Source: Chitinivorax sp. PXF-14
Lineage (GTDB): Bacteria; Pseudomonadota; Gammaproteobacteria; Burkholderiales; SCOH01
NCBI RefSeq assembly: GCF_040812015.1
Contig: NZ_JBFNXJ010000009.1
Location: forward strand, 1 to 64,000
DNA: 64,000 bases
Direction of reading: 5' to 3'
In this document: positions 35,910-44,729 of the stretch, one piece after another
How positions within the stretch are numbered: position 1 is the first letter of the stretch
Layout of the letters: every line of letters starts with the position of its first letter
Notes under the pieces: model-generated
What the model was told of the DNA's origin: nothing
Seen by the model: only the letters and a program-made list of their open reading frames with translations
The model's database searches: none
Program-made: the position numbers and the translations under genes

Positions 35910-37751
35910 ATGAGTGGACTTTGCGGTTGGGTCGGCCATCATGCCGATCCGCAAACGGCACGCGACACGCTCGATCGCATGCTGTCCGAGCTCACGCGCT
36001 TCGACGGCGCACGGCCAGCCCTGGCGCTCGATGCCGGCGCCGCCGTCGGCGGCGCGCTGCTGAAGCATGCCCCCGTGATCCATCACGACGGCGGTGTCAT
36101 GGCCATCGTGGTCGGCCATCCGCGCATGACCTCGCCCACCTGGCATTCGCTGGAAATGCGCCACGGCATCGCGGCGGCCCTGGCGGAAGGCTATGCCAAG
36201 CTCGGCACCGAGATTCTCAAGCATGTGGCCGGCGGCTTTGCCTTGGCGCTGGTCGACACGATCCGCCAGCGCGCATTGCTCGCCACCGACCGCTTCGCCT
36301 CGCACAACCTCTGCTATGCGGAGCTCGACGATGGGCTGGTGTTTGCGAGTCACGCGCGCGCCCTGCGCCAGCACCCCGGCGTGACGGGTGAGCTCGACCC
36401 GCAGGCGATCTACCACTATCTGTATTTCCACATGATCCCCGGCCCGGACATGGTTTACCGCGACATGCGCCGCCTGCAGAACGGGGAATACCTCGAATGG
36501 CGCGACGGCAAGGTGCACATCGCGCGTTACTGGGAGCCGGTTTTCGTCGAGAGCCAGGCACGCGGCTTCGTCGAGCAGAAGGAAAGCTTCATCAGCCTGA
36601 TGCGCGAGAGCGTGCGCGAAGCAAGCCTGGAAGCGGAGACCGGTTGCTTCCTGTCCGGCGGCACCGACAGCTCGACCATTGCCGGCATGTTGACCGATGT
36701 CTCGGGCAAACCGGCACGCACTTACTCGATCGGCTTCGAGGCCGAGGGCTACGACGAAATGGCCTTTGCCCGGCTTGCATCGAGCCACTTCAAGACGCGG
36801 CACACCGAATACTATGTGACGCCGGACGACGTGGTCGATGCCATCCCCAAGATCGCGGCGATCAGCGACCAGCCGTTCGGCAACGCATCCGCCGTGCCGG
36901 GCTACTACTGCGCCCGCATGGCGCGCCAGGACGGTGTCGAGCGCATGCTCGGCGGCGATGGCGGCGACGAGCTGTTCGGCGGCAATGCCCGCTATGCCAA
37001 GCAACAGGTGTTCGCGATCTATGAGCGCGTGCCGGGCGGGCTGCGCAACGGCCTGATCGAGCCGCTCGCTTTCAATCTGCCGCAGGCCATCCCCGTCATC
37101 CGCAAGGCACGCAGCTATATCGAACAGGCCAAGACGCCGATGCCGGCACGGCTCGAGAGCTACAACCTGCTCGAGCGTTTCGGCGCGGACAAGGTGCTGA
37201 CGCGCGATTTCCTGTCGCGCATCGACCCGGCGCAGCCGCTGACGATGCTCAAGCACACCTGGAACCAGGCCCACGCCCGTGACATGGTCAATCAGATGCT
37301 CGCGCTCGACTTCAAGTACACGCTGGCCGACAACGATCTGGTCAAGGTCAACCTCGCCTGCGAGCTGGCCGGCGTCGATATCGCCTACCCCATGCTGCAT
37401 GACAAGCTGACCGCCTTCTCGCTATCGCTCGAGCCGGGTTGGAAGCTCAAGGGCCAGCAGCTGCGCTGGTTCTTCAAGGAGGCGCTACGCGGCTTCCTGC
37501 CGGACGACATCATCACCAAGGAGAAGCACGGTTTTGGCCTGCCCTTCGGTCCTTGGCTGCAGAAGCACGCCGGGCTGCAGCAATTGGTGCAGGACAGCCT
37601 GACCGATCTGAAGCCGCATGGCATCGTGGCGCCGGACTTCATCGACGAGGTCATGAGCAAGCTCAGGGAACACCCCGGCTACTATGGCACGATGGTGTGG
37701 ATATTGATGATGCTATCGCAGTGGTTGCGCGAGCAGCGCACCAGCCGCTGA
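35910..37751 (+). CDS. Asparagine synthase-like amidotransferase with altered glutaminase N-terminus
   Basis: This 613-residue AsnB-family protein has an intact ATP-pyrophosphatase half: the PP-loop CFLSGGTDSSTIAGML (about 247-262), GGDGGDELFGG (about 349-359) and KEKHGFGLPF near the C-terminus. The N-terminal glutaminase half is unusual: it starts MSGLCGWVGHH, with Cys at position 5 instead of the obligatory position 2 after Met. The usual HRGPD motif is missing. Glutamine hydrolysis by the normal Ntn mechanism is therefore doubtful unless four residues are removed. It may use ammonia or an amine as nucleophile, fitting the amine-producing decarboxylase just upstream. It is the last gene of the plus block. 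Confidence 0.82.
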   Translation: MSGLCGWVGHHADPQTARDTLDRMLSELTRFDGARPALALDAGAAVGGALLKHAPVIHHDGGVMAIVVGHPRMTSPTWHSLEMRHGIAAALAEGYAKLGTEILKHVAGGFALALVDTIRQRALLATDRFASHNLCYAELDDGLVFASHARALRQHPGVTGELDPQAIYHYLYFHMIPGPDMVYRDMRRLQNGEYLEWRDGKVHIARYWEPVFVESQARGFVEQKESFISLMRESVREASLEAETGCFLSGGTDSSTIAGMLTDVSGKPARTYSIGFEAEGYDEMAFARLASSHFKTRHTEYYVTPDDVVDAIPKIAAISDQPFGNASAVPGYYCARMARQDGVERMLGGDGGDELFGGNARYAKQQVFAIYERVPGGLRNGLIEPLAFNLPQAIPVIRKARSYIEQAKTPMPARLESYNLLERFGADKVLTRDFLSRIDPAQPLTMLKHTWNQAHARDMVNQMLALDFKYTLADNDLVKVNLACELAGVDIAYPMLHDKLTAFSLSLEPGWKLKGQQLRWFFKEALRGFLPDDIITKEKHGFGLPFGPWLQKHAGLQQLVQDSLTDLKPHGIVAPDFIDEVMSKLREHPGYYGTMVWILMMLSQWLREQRTSR

Positions 37752-37753
37752 GC

Positions 37754-37782
37754 CTGGCCTGACCGCGTGCTGGTCAGGCCAG
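37754..37782. terminator. Perfect 11-bp hairpin between convergent genes
   Basis: CTGGCCTGACC (37754-37764) pairs exactly with GGTCAGGCCAG (37772-37782) around a 7-base loop. It fills the 22-base gap between the convergent AsnB-like (+) and deacetylase (-) genes and includes the deacetylase stop codon. No U run follows on either side, so it may be a weak terminator, an mRNA-stabilising 3' hairpin or both. Confidence 0.6.
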
Positions 37783-38742
37783 CGCGTAGTTGTCGCGTCG
37801 ATAGTTCGACGCCAGCCTCAGGGAAAACTTCAACGGCTGCAAATCCCAGGGGGTGAAACGCGGCAGCTGGAACAGGTCCGCCCCTGGGCGGGCCGCACCC
37901 CAGGCCGTCGACACGGCGGCATCGAAGCCGAGTTCACGCACGATGGCCGCATGTTCGGCGGCATAGTCCTGATTCGGCCCGCCATTGGGATAGGCAAACA
38001 AGCGCGGCCGATAGCCGACGATCGCCTCGAGCTCGGCGCGGCCATCCGCGATCTCCGCCCGCGCGGAGGCCACATCAAGCCGGGACAGGATAGGATGGGT
38101 GCGCGTGTGCCCGCCGATGTCCACCCCCGTTGCCGCAGCCAGCTGCTTGAGTTGCGGCGTGGTCAGCATCATGTCAGTTGGCTGGGTGATCCGCAGTGCA
38201 TCGACCAACTGGTTTACGCGGTCCTCGCGTGCCTGCCATTCGAGATACTTGAGCTTGCCGAGCAGGTCGCGGATCGCGGCCTGACGCGACGCCAGATCGC
38301 CAACCTCATGGACGCCGAGGCCGCATGACTGCAGGTCCAGGTGGCCGGCCGGCACCGTGCGCATGGCGTGGATCACGCGGTCGTTCCACATGATGCCACC
38401 ATCGAGATAGGCCGTTGCGACGAACACGGTGGCCGGTAGGCGGTAGCGCTGCAGGATGGGCAGCGCTACCGTCAGGTTGTCGGCATAGCCATCGTCGAAG
38501 GTGATCGCCGCCGCCGCACGCGGCAAGGTACCCGACGCCAGGCACGATACGGCCTCTTGCAGCGGCAGCACGTTGAAGTGGCGGGCGAGCAGCCGCATCT
38601 GCCATTCGAAACGCTCGGCCGTTACCTCGCCCGGAAACAGCGGGTCTGCCGTGGGCAGCACGCGATGATAGATAAGGATGTTGAGGCCATGTTTGATGCC
38701 ATCGCCTCCCGCCAATCGGTTGATCAGGCCCAGCACGTGCAC
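37774..38742 (-). CDS. Polysaccharide deacetylase family protein
   Basis: This protein of about 322 residues has a NodB-type fold. Motif 1 is AITFDDGYADN (catalytic Asp and metal Asp), motif 2 is GGHTRTHP (metal His residues), and motif 3 is FAYPNGG with Arg-Pro preceding it. ILIYHRVLP near the N-terminus is typical for the family. It removes N-acetyl groups from the polymer or its intermediates. Start is GTG, either 38742 or, with a better-placed AAGG, 38736. It is a second deacetylase besides the XrtA-specific one at 57.5-58.3 kb and closes the right block, 40 bases after the O-ligase. Confidence 0.88.
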   Translation of the reverse strand: MHVLGLINRLAGGDGIKHGLNILIYHRVLPTADPLFPGEVTAERFEWQMRLLARHFNVLPLQEAVSCLASGTLPRAAAAITFDDGYADNLTVALPILQRYRLPATVFVATAYLDGGIMWNDRVIHAMRTVPAGHLDLQSCGLGVHEVGDLASRQAAIRDLLGKLKYLEWQAREDRVNQLVDALRITQPTDMMLTTPQLKQLAAATGVDIGGHTRTHPILSRLDVASARAEIADGRAELEAIVGYRPRLFAYPNGGPNQDYAAEHAAIVRELGFDAAVSTAWGAARPGADLFQLPRFTPWDLQPLKFSLRLASNYRRDNYALA

Positions 38743-38782
38743 ACCTTGTCCCGCAGTTGATTGTTCATTGCCGCGCCCCGCC

Positions 38783-40081
38783 TCACACCGGCCTTGCCCG
38801 CGCCGACCTCATCGGCCGCCGCGCTTCATGCCAGACGGGCTGCAGCGCGCGCTCGCGGGCCAGCCAGCGGTCCATGCAGGAGAGGATGACGAGGAGGTAG
38901 TAAGGCAGGTCGAAGTAAGCCAGGCTCAGGAAGGCACCGCCGACCGCGAAACCGGCCAGGCTCACCTGTGCCATACGGGCGAACATGGTGATCCATGCCA
39001 GATCGGCATCATCCTTGGTCGTCTTGATCAGGCGCGAGGCGAGCCGCCAGATCATGATCCCCAGCAAGATGAACAAGCCCAGCCCGACGAAGCCGTGCTC
39101 TCCCAGTATCTGGAAATAGATACTGTGCGCGGCATGGATATCGCTCGGGTCGGGCGCATAGCGGGCAAACGTTGCGCCGTCATAGATCTGGAAGCCGCCG
39201 CCAAAGAAGTTGTCGCAAGCCAGCCGGTAGGCCATGATCCACGCGTTGATGCGCCCCATGGCCGAACCGTCTTCCTGATAGTTGTTGATGGTATCCATGC
39301 GCGCGTGCCAGGCATCGGGCATAAAGATCAGCATGGCCGGCGCAGCCAGCGTGATCGCCAGCCCCACGATGAGTTTTCGACTGCTCTTGAGCCAGAGAAA
39401 GGTGGCCATCGCCACGATGGCCAGAAACGCGCCGCGCGACTGCGTGCCGAGTGCCGAGATGGCGCTTGCTCCCATCACGGCGAGCAGTCCCCATTTGATC
39501 CGCCTGTCGTGCACCTGCTCATGCAGGTAGTAAGCGAGTGGGATGACGACGATGAGCGCCAAGCCCATCTCGTTATTGCCTTCGATAAACGAGCCTGCCG
39601 GCCCCCATACCTTGAAATCGCCGCCGCTGGTCAGGGTAAAGATGCCGCCCTTGAGGCCAAGCAGACCGATGGACAGCGTCACCACCCAGATCAGCCATTC
39701 GATGTGCTTTTTCTCATGCACCAGCAGGATGGTCACGAACAGCATCAGCATGATCTTCATGACCTTGCTCCACATGTCCATGACCACATTGGGGTAGAAC
39801 GAGAACGGCAGGGTGATGCACATCCAGAGCAGGAAGAGCATCCAGACCGCCAGCGCCGCCGAAAACTTGGGCGCATGCACTTCCTTGTTACGGAGCACCG
39901 TCGCCAGCAACGTTGCCCCGCCCACCACCACGGCAACCGGAAAGTCGTAGGCGATGCCCCAGGTAAAGCGGTGCGGGTTCATCAGGCTGATCCATGCCCA
40001 CAACAACGCCCCCACCCAGGGGCGTTGGAACACCATGGGGATGGAACCAAGAATGAAGGCTAGCAGGGCATAATCGCGCAT
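38783..40081 (-). CDS. Putative O-glycosylation ligase, exosortase A system-associated
   Basis: This 432-residue polytopic membrane protein belongs to the Wzy/WaaL superfamily. About ten to twelve hydrophobic helices surround a periplasmic loop (about 240-310) containing DAWHARMDTINNYQEDGSAMGR and HAAHSIYFQILGEHGFVG, the signature of the exosortase A-type ligase. It is thought to attach glycan to sorted proteins or to polymerise repeat units. It is one of two polymerase/ligase-type proteins in the locus; the other is at 22.8-25.2 kb. Both kinds may be needed, one for polymer growth and one for transfer to protein. Confidence 0.88.
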   Translation of the reverse strand: MRDYALLAFILGSIPMVFQRPWVGALLWAWISLMNPHRFTWGIAYDFPVAVVVGGATLLATVLRNKEVHAPKFSAALAVWMLFLLWMCITLPFSFYPNVVMDMWSKVMKIMLMLFVTILLVHEKKHIEWLIWVVTLSIGLLGLKGGIFTLTSGGDFKVWGPAGSFIEGNNEMGLALIVVIPLAYYLHEQVHDRRIKWGLLAVMGASAISALGTQSRGAFLAIVAMATFLWLKSSRKLIVGLAITLAAPAMLIFMPDAWHARMDTINNYQEDGSAMGRINAWIMAYRLACDNFFGGGFQIYDGATFARYAPDPSDIHAAHSIYFQILGEHGFVGLGLFILLGIMIWRLASRLIKTTKDDADLAWITMFARMAQVSLAGFAVGGAFLSLAYFDLPYYLLVILSCMDRWLARERALQPVWHEARRPMRSARARPV

Positions 40082-40130
40082 GTTGATCGCTACTCAAGTA
40101 CTCATATAAACCGGACCGTTTGACCGATCC

Positions 40131-41447
40131 CTATCTCGGGGCGGAGACCAAGTCACCTCGCCGGCCCTTGCGCAAGCGCTCGAGCCAGGCCACGGCGCGT
40201 GGCTGCAAGCGCAGCTCCAGCCCCCACGCCAATGCCAGCACCGGCGGCAGGCACAGCAGCGCCGCCGATACCGGCCAATGCAGTTTTTCCGTCACGGCGC
40301 GGGCCCATGCCAGCGCCGGGTAGTGCACGAGGTACAGCGCATAAGACACCGCCCCCAGGGGCAGGAACAGCCGTATCAAGCCCCCCCTGGCCCGCTGCCG
40401 CCAGGCCAGGCCGTCCGACCACACCCATAGCAGCACGATGGCCGCCAGCAACAGCACACGCCAGCAGAACATCGCCATGTCATGCGATACCGCCTTCACC
40501 GATGCAATCCCCAGCACCGCGGCCAGCCCGAGCACCATGGCGAGCGACGCGAGCATGGCCTGCCGGCGGCTGATCTCACCCCAGCCGGCCACGGACAGGG
40601 CCAGCAGCGGAAACAGCGCGGCCACCCAGAGCGGCTCTTCCCAGCGCAGCCAGGCCGACTCCGCCACCGTCCAGCCGGCAGCTGCCGCCAGGAACACCTG
40701 CGCATACATCAGCCAACGGGGCCAGGCCAGGCGCATGCCGTGCCGCCTGACATCGGCCACCCACGCCCCAAGACACCAGACATAATACAGTTGTAATACG
40801 TTGAATACATGGTGACATTGCCACCCATCGAAGAAAATTGCCGCCACACTGGCGATAGCGCCGGCGAGCACCGCGCCGCCGATCGTGAAACGCCGCGCCA
40901 GCAGCCAGAAAAACGGATATATCAGGTAGTAGAACATCTCATAGGACAGCGACCAGAACGGCGGATCGCTCGGCAGCACCGTCGCGATGCGCCCGCAGGT
41001 GCCGGCACGATCAGTCAGGAACAGCAGCGAATAGATCACGTCGCGCCAGCCCCAGGCCTGCCATTTCTCGTCGTAGCCGGGCAGGGCCAGCCACTTGCCC
41101 AGCCACAGCACGGCCAGCAACCCGGCGACCACCACGAAGAAGATCGGCACCACCCGGCGCAGACGCAGGTAATAGTAGAGGCGGACGCCAGCCCAGGTAT
41201 CGAGCGGCCGGTCGAGGCTAGCGTAGTGGATGCTGAAGCCCGACAGCAGGAAAAAGAACAGCACTGCCTGGTGCGCATAGGCGCTGGCCATGTCGACGAG
41301 CAGTGGCCAGCCGCTCAATGAATACTTGTAGCCAAGTATCTGGAACACATGCGCGAGCACCACATAGCTGGCCGCCAGCCCACGTCCGGCATCGACCGCC
41401 GCGATATGGGCCGGTGCTGGGCGAACGCGGGGCCCGGCGTGGGTCAT
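40131..41447 (-). CDS. Acyltransferase 3 family membrane protein
   Basis: This 438-residue protein has about ten membrane segments and the acyltransferase 3 hallmarks DAGRGLAASYVVLAHVF (with the conserved His), FFFLLSGFSIHYASLD and the conserved Arg region YYYLRLRRVVPIFF, followed by FWSLSYEMFYYLIYPFFW. Such enzymes O-acetylate or otherwise acylate extracellular polysaccharides. The start ATG 41447 lies 2 bases after the AsnB-like stop; the longer frame upstream overlaps that gene and is not used. Belongs to the glycan-specific cassette. Confidence 0.88.
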   Translation of the reverse strand: MTHAGPRVRPAPAHIAAVDAGRGLAASYVVLAHVFQILGYKYSLSGWPLLVDMASAYAHQAVLFFFLLSGFSIHYASLDRPLDTWAGVRLYYYLRLRRVVPIFFVVVAGLLAVLWLGKWLALPGYDEKWQAWGWRDVIYSLLFLTDRAGTCGRIATVLPSDPPFWSLSYEMFYYLIYPFFWLLARRFTIGGAVLAGAIASVAAIFFDGWQCHHVFNVLQLYYVWCLGAWVADVRRHGMRLAWPRWLMYAQVFLAAAAGWTVAESAWLRWEEPLWVAALFPLLALSVAGWGEISRRQAMLASLAMVLGLAAVLGIASVKAVSHDMAMFCWRVLLLAAIVLLWVWSDGLAWRQRARGGLIRLFLPLGAVSYALYLVHYPALAWARAVTEKLHWPVSAALLCLPPVLALAWGLELRLQPRAVAWLERLRKGRRGDLVSAPR

Positions 41448-41449
41448 GC

Positions 41450-43183
41450 TCAACGGGGCTGGCAGTGTTGCCAGCAACGCACATAGGGGCGCACGAAGCT
41501 GACGACGTAAGCGGTATCGCGCACACCCCATTTCATGGCCCACAGCATCAGGCGCAGCTTGAGCCTGTCGATGACATGCGACGGAAACGGCGCACTGCGC
41601 AACAGTTCAAGCCCCTCCTCGACCACCTTGCGGCGGCGCTCGGCCACCACGTCGTCCGAGAACACATCACGCCACTGGTAGCGCAGCCCCTCGGGCATCG
41701 GCAATGGGCATGCTTCATGGCCGGGGTAGCTCTGCCACGGCACTTCGCGCGCGGCGGCGGGAAACTGGCCGAGCCACAGGTTGTAGAAGCGATGGCGCAG
41801 GAAGCCATCGATCGGCGAAGCCAGGATGCCCGCCATGAAATGCGCATCGAAGAACGGCAGGTGCAACTCGATGCGGCGCACGTCGATATTCTCGAAATGA
41901 TCGGCCAGATGGCGACGCTGATCATTGTTCATGAGGAACAGGTGCAGTGCCCGCCCTCGGTCGGCGCAATGCTGCGTATTGACCTCGTCGACGATGCCCT
42001 GCACCGGCAAATCGGCCAGCCTGGCCACCGCATCGCGCTTGAGAACGGATCGCGGCACGGCCAGATGCTGCTTGTCGAGAAAGGCCTGGGCTGCCTCGCG
42101 CAGTTTGCCCTGGCGCGCCATCTGCACCATCTCGGGCGTCAGGTAGACGTGCCCCACGCCCACACTGCCACCATCGCCGGACCAGATCAGGCGCGGGTGC
42201 TCGGGCTCGGCCTCGCCAGCCTGCAGCGAGTCGTGCCAGAGATCGAAGATCCGGCGCTGCTGCTCGCCGAATGCCTCGCTGCGCTGCGGCAGGGCCAGAT
42301 GCCGAGTCCCCAGACGCTTGGCGATCTCGGCGCCGAACAGCTCGTCTTGCGTGCCGACTGGCGCGAAATTGAGCGTATGGATATGCGCGCCGACATCGCT
42401 CAGCACCGCCACGATCGCACGTGAATCGAGCCCGCCGGAGAGGAAGGACAATGCCGTCCTGTCACCCCGCAAGCGGCGCGCAACGGCGTCCTTGAAACGC
42501 GCATACAGCGTGGCGGCCAGCTCGTCCTGCGGCAGATCCAGCGCCGGCAGCTCGTCCCAGCGCCAGTAGCGTATATGGTCGATACGGCCGTCATCGAAGC
42601 TGACCACCTCGCCGGCAGCAATCGTATGGACGCCCTCGAAAATGGTGCGGTCCGCCAGCGGGAAGGTGAAGCATGCCTTCTCGGTCACGCCACGCAGATC
42701 GATGCGGCGTTCCACCAGCGACAGCCGTTCAAGCACGCGGAACGCGGTGGAGAACACCACCCAGTCATCGTTGGCCCAATAGTAGACAGGACGCACGCCG
42801 AGCTTGTCCGCGACCAGGTGCAGGCGCCGGCTGGCGGGGTCGAAATGGGCTGCTGCGAAGGTGCCGCGGCATTCACGCAGCGACGACCAGTCGCCAGACT
42901 GCCAGTCCCGATGCAGGGCCTGCAGATCCGCATGGCGCCCGTCATGCCGTTCGAGATAGATCGGGTCACCCGCGAGCAGGCTGACGTCGCCCTGCTCGCC
43001 ATCGACGATGCCGGCATGGCCATAGGCGCCGATATCGACCTTGGCCAGCAGCCAGTCCGCGCCGACGCGCGTCATCACCTGCTCGCCCGGATGGCGCGAC
43101 AGCAGCTCGCTCAGCTCGCGCCGGGCCGGCTCAGGGATAGGTCGCCCAGGGCGACGCGACACGATGCCCGCAAAGATCGTCAT
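41450..43183 (-). CDS. Asparagine synthase-like protein without glutaminase cysteine
   Basis: This 577-residue AsnB-family protein starts MTIFAGIVSRRPG, so the position normally held by the catalytic Cys is not Cys and no cysteine lies near the N-terminus. The rest of the N-domain still resembles the Ntn fold (SLRECRGTFAAAHFDPASRRL, DKLGVRPVYY). The ATP-pyrophosphatase loop is intact (FLSGGLDSRAIVAVL), and IWSGDGGSVGVGH corresponds to the second nucleotide motif with Ser/Val replacing the usual Asp-Glu. It may catalyse ATP-dependent amide or ester formation with an amine from elsewhere, as in lactam-type AsnB homologues. ATG 43183 is chosen over 43222 because family similarity starts there. 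Confidence 0.75.
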   Translation of the reverse strand: MTIFAGIVSRRPGRPIPEPARRELSELLSRHPGEQVMTRVGADWLLAKVDIGAYGHAGIVDGEQGDVSLLAGDPIYLERHDGRHADLQALHRDWQSGDWSSLRECRGTFAAAHFDPASRRLHLVADKLGVRPVYYWANDDWVVFSTAFRVLERLSLVERRIDLRGVTEKACFTFPLADRTIFEGVHTIAAGEVVSFDDGRIDHIRYWRWDELPALDLPQDELAATLYARFKDAVARRLRGDRTALSFLSGGLDSRAIVAVLSDVGAHIHTLNFAPVGTQDELFGAEIAKRLGTRHLALPQRSEAFGEQQRRIFDLWHDSLQAGEAEPEHPRLIWSGDGGSVGVGHVYLTPEMVQMARQGKLREAAQAFLDKQHLAVPRSVLKRDAVARLADLPVQGIVDEVNTQHCADRGRALHLFLMNNDQRRHLADHFENIDVRRIELHLPFFDAHFMAGILASPIDGFLRHRFYNLWLGQFPAAAREVPWQSYPGHEACPLPMPEGLRYQWRDVFSDDVVAERRRKVVEEGLELLRSAPFPSHVIDRLKLRLMLWAMKWGVRDTAYVVSFVRPYVRCWQHCQPR

Positions 43184-43288
43184 GCCGACACCCCGTGGCA
43201 TGGACTTGTCCGCGCCAGACACAGCGGCGACACGCTTGCACGGCGCCAGTCGTTTCGATCCTTCATGTTCCTCCGCCTATCCATCGAT

Positions 43289-44725
43289 TTAACCACGCAC
43301 GACCCGCAATACATTCAAGAAACGCTCCCGACCGACTACCCAGAACGTGCCCGCATAGGCCGTCGCGCCAGTCGCCACCAACAGCACCAGCGACACCACC
43401 GCACCAACATCCAGCGGCAGCAGATAGCGTATCAGCGCCACCATGGCATACATGCCCAAGGAGATCGCCAGCGGCAGCTTCAAATTCGCGTAGAAATCCT
43501 GCAAGGGAACGCCGGCAGCCTCCAGCAAGCGCTTCATATTGCCGACGAACAACAAGGGCACCACCAGCAGCCAGGCGATGGAAACGCCGGGCAGGCCGAA
43601 CAGGCAGCCGACATAGAAAGCCGGCGGCATCAGCAGCATGCCCTGGAAGGTGTTGCGCACATCGATATCGGGACGACCAATGCCCTGCACCGCCGTAGAC
43701 ATGTAACTACCGAGCATGCGCAAGGGGATGATCAGTGGGATCAATTGCAAGGGCAGCGCAGCCTGGGACCATTTGGCACCGAGCACGACCGCGACGATTT
43801 CCTGCGCGACGCTGGACATGCCCCAGAACAGCGGAAAGGCAATGAAGGAAATCACCCCCACACCAGCCACGATGCTGCGGATGACGGTCTCCTTGTCGTC
43901 CTGGATGCGCGCGAAACCGGTCAAGGCAACCTGATTGATGATCGTCATCACCTTGTTCATTGGCATCGCCGACAGCTGGATCGCGACCGAGTAGAAGCCG
44001 AGCGCCTCCTTGCCGAGCACCTTGCCGACGATGAAGACATCGGCCTGCGACATGAAGAACCACATCACGCGGCTCAGTGTCACGTTGCCGCCGATGGCCA
44101 GCAGCTGCCGGCTCTCGGCGAAGGTGAAGCGCGGCCAGACACGCAGCGGTGCGGCGAGGTTCACCCACACGCCGCTCCAGATCGTGGATGCCAGCGTGCC
44201 GCCGACCAATGCCCAGACACCGTAGCCGAGCCAGGCCATGACGATGGTGGTGAGCCCCGAGACCAGCGCGCCCGACACCTCGATCATCGAGAACACCTTG
44301 AAGTGCATCTCGCGTTGCAGCATCGCCCGCGGGATCGAGGCCAGCGCGCCGAGCACGAACTGCAGCGACAGCACACGCAGCACCGCGGTCAGCCGTGGCT
44401 CGTTGAAAAACTGCGAGATCAGCGGCGCCGCCAGCATCAGCAAGAGGCACAACGATACGTTGAGCAGCAGCATCGCGCCGAACACTTCGGCCAGCCGCTC
44501 CTTGGGACAGTCGCGCGCCTGGATCACGGCGACGCCGAGTCCGAGGTCGGCGAACATGTACATGAACGAGACAAACACCGTCGCCATGGCCATCAGGCCA
44601 TAGTCGTCGGGCACCAGCAGCCGCAGCACGACGAAGGTCATGCCCCAGTTGAGTACCTGGCCCGACAGTTTGGCGATGGAAATCCAGCGCAACGATGAAA
44701 CGATGGAACTGCGTGTTGCCTGCAC
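43289..44725 (-). CDS. Polysaccharide flippase (Wzx/MOP superfamily)
   Basis: This 478-residue protein has about 12-14 membrane helices, with the N-terminal pattern ISIAKLSGQVLNWGMTFVVLRLLVPDDYGLMAMATVFV typical of oligosaccharide flippases and the central QADVFIVGKVLGKEALGFYSVAIQL segment. It should move lipid-linked repeat units across the inner membrane for the Wzy-type polymerase. GTG 44725 is chosen because AAGGG lies 7 bases upstream; the frame before it is a low-complexity shadow of the preceding gene. It follows the AAC(3)-like gene by 4 bases, and 105 bases separate it from the next gene. Confidence 0.9.
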   Translation of the reverse strand: MQATRSSIVSSLRWISIAKLSGQVLNWGMTFVVLRLLVPDDYGLMAMATVFVSFMYMFADLGLGVAVIQARDCPKERLAEVFGAMLLLNVSLCLLLMLAAPLISQFFNEPRLTAVLRVLSLQFVLGALASIPRAMLQREMHFKVFSMIEVSGALVSGLTTIVMAWLGYGVWALVGGTLASTIWSGVWVNLAAPLRVWPRFTFAESRQLLAIGGNVTLSRVMWFFMSQADVFIVGKVLGKEALGFYSVAIQLSAMPMNKVMTIINQVALTGFARIQDDKETVIRSIVAGVGVISFIAFPLFWGMSSVAQEIVAVVLGAKWSQAALPLQLIPLIIPLRMLGSYMSTAVQGIGRPDIDVRNTFQGMLLMPPAFYVGCLFGLPGVSIAWLLVVPLLFVGNMKRLLEAAGVPLQDFYANLKLPLAISLGMYAMVALIRYLLPLDVGAVVSLVLLVATGATAYAGTFWVVGRERFLNVLRVVRG

Positions 44726-44729
44726 TGGG

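Noticed and set aside
42575-44698. Open frame of 707 codons on the + strand
   Set aside because: It lies opposite the flippase and AsnB-like genes and is almost entirely His/Gln/Asp/Arg-rich low-complexity sequence, a codon-bias shadow.
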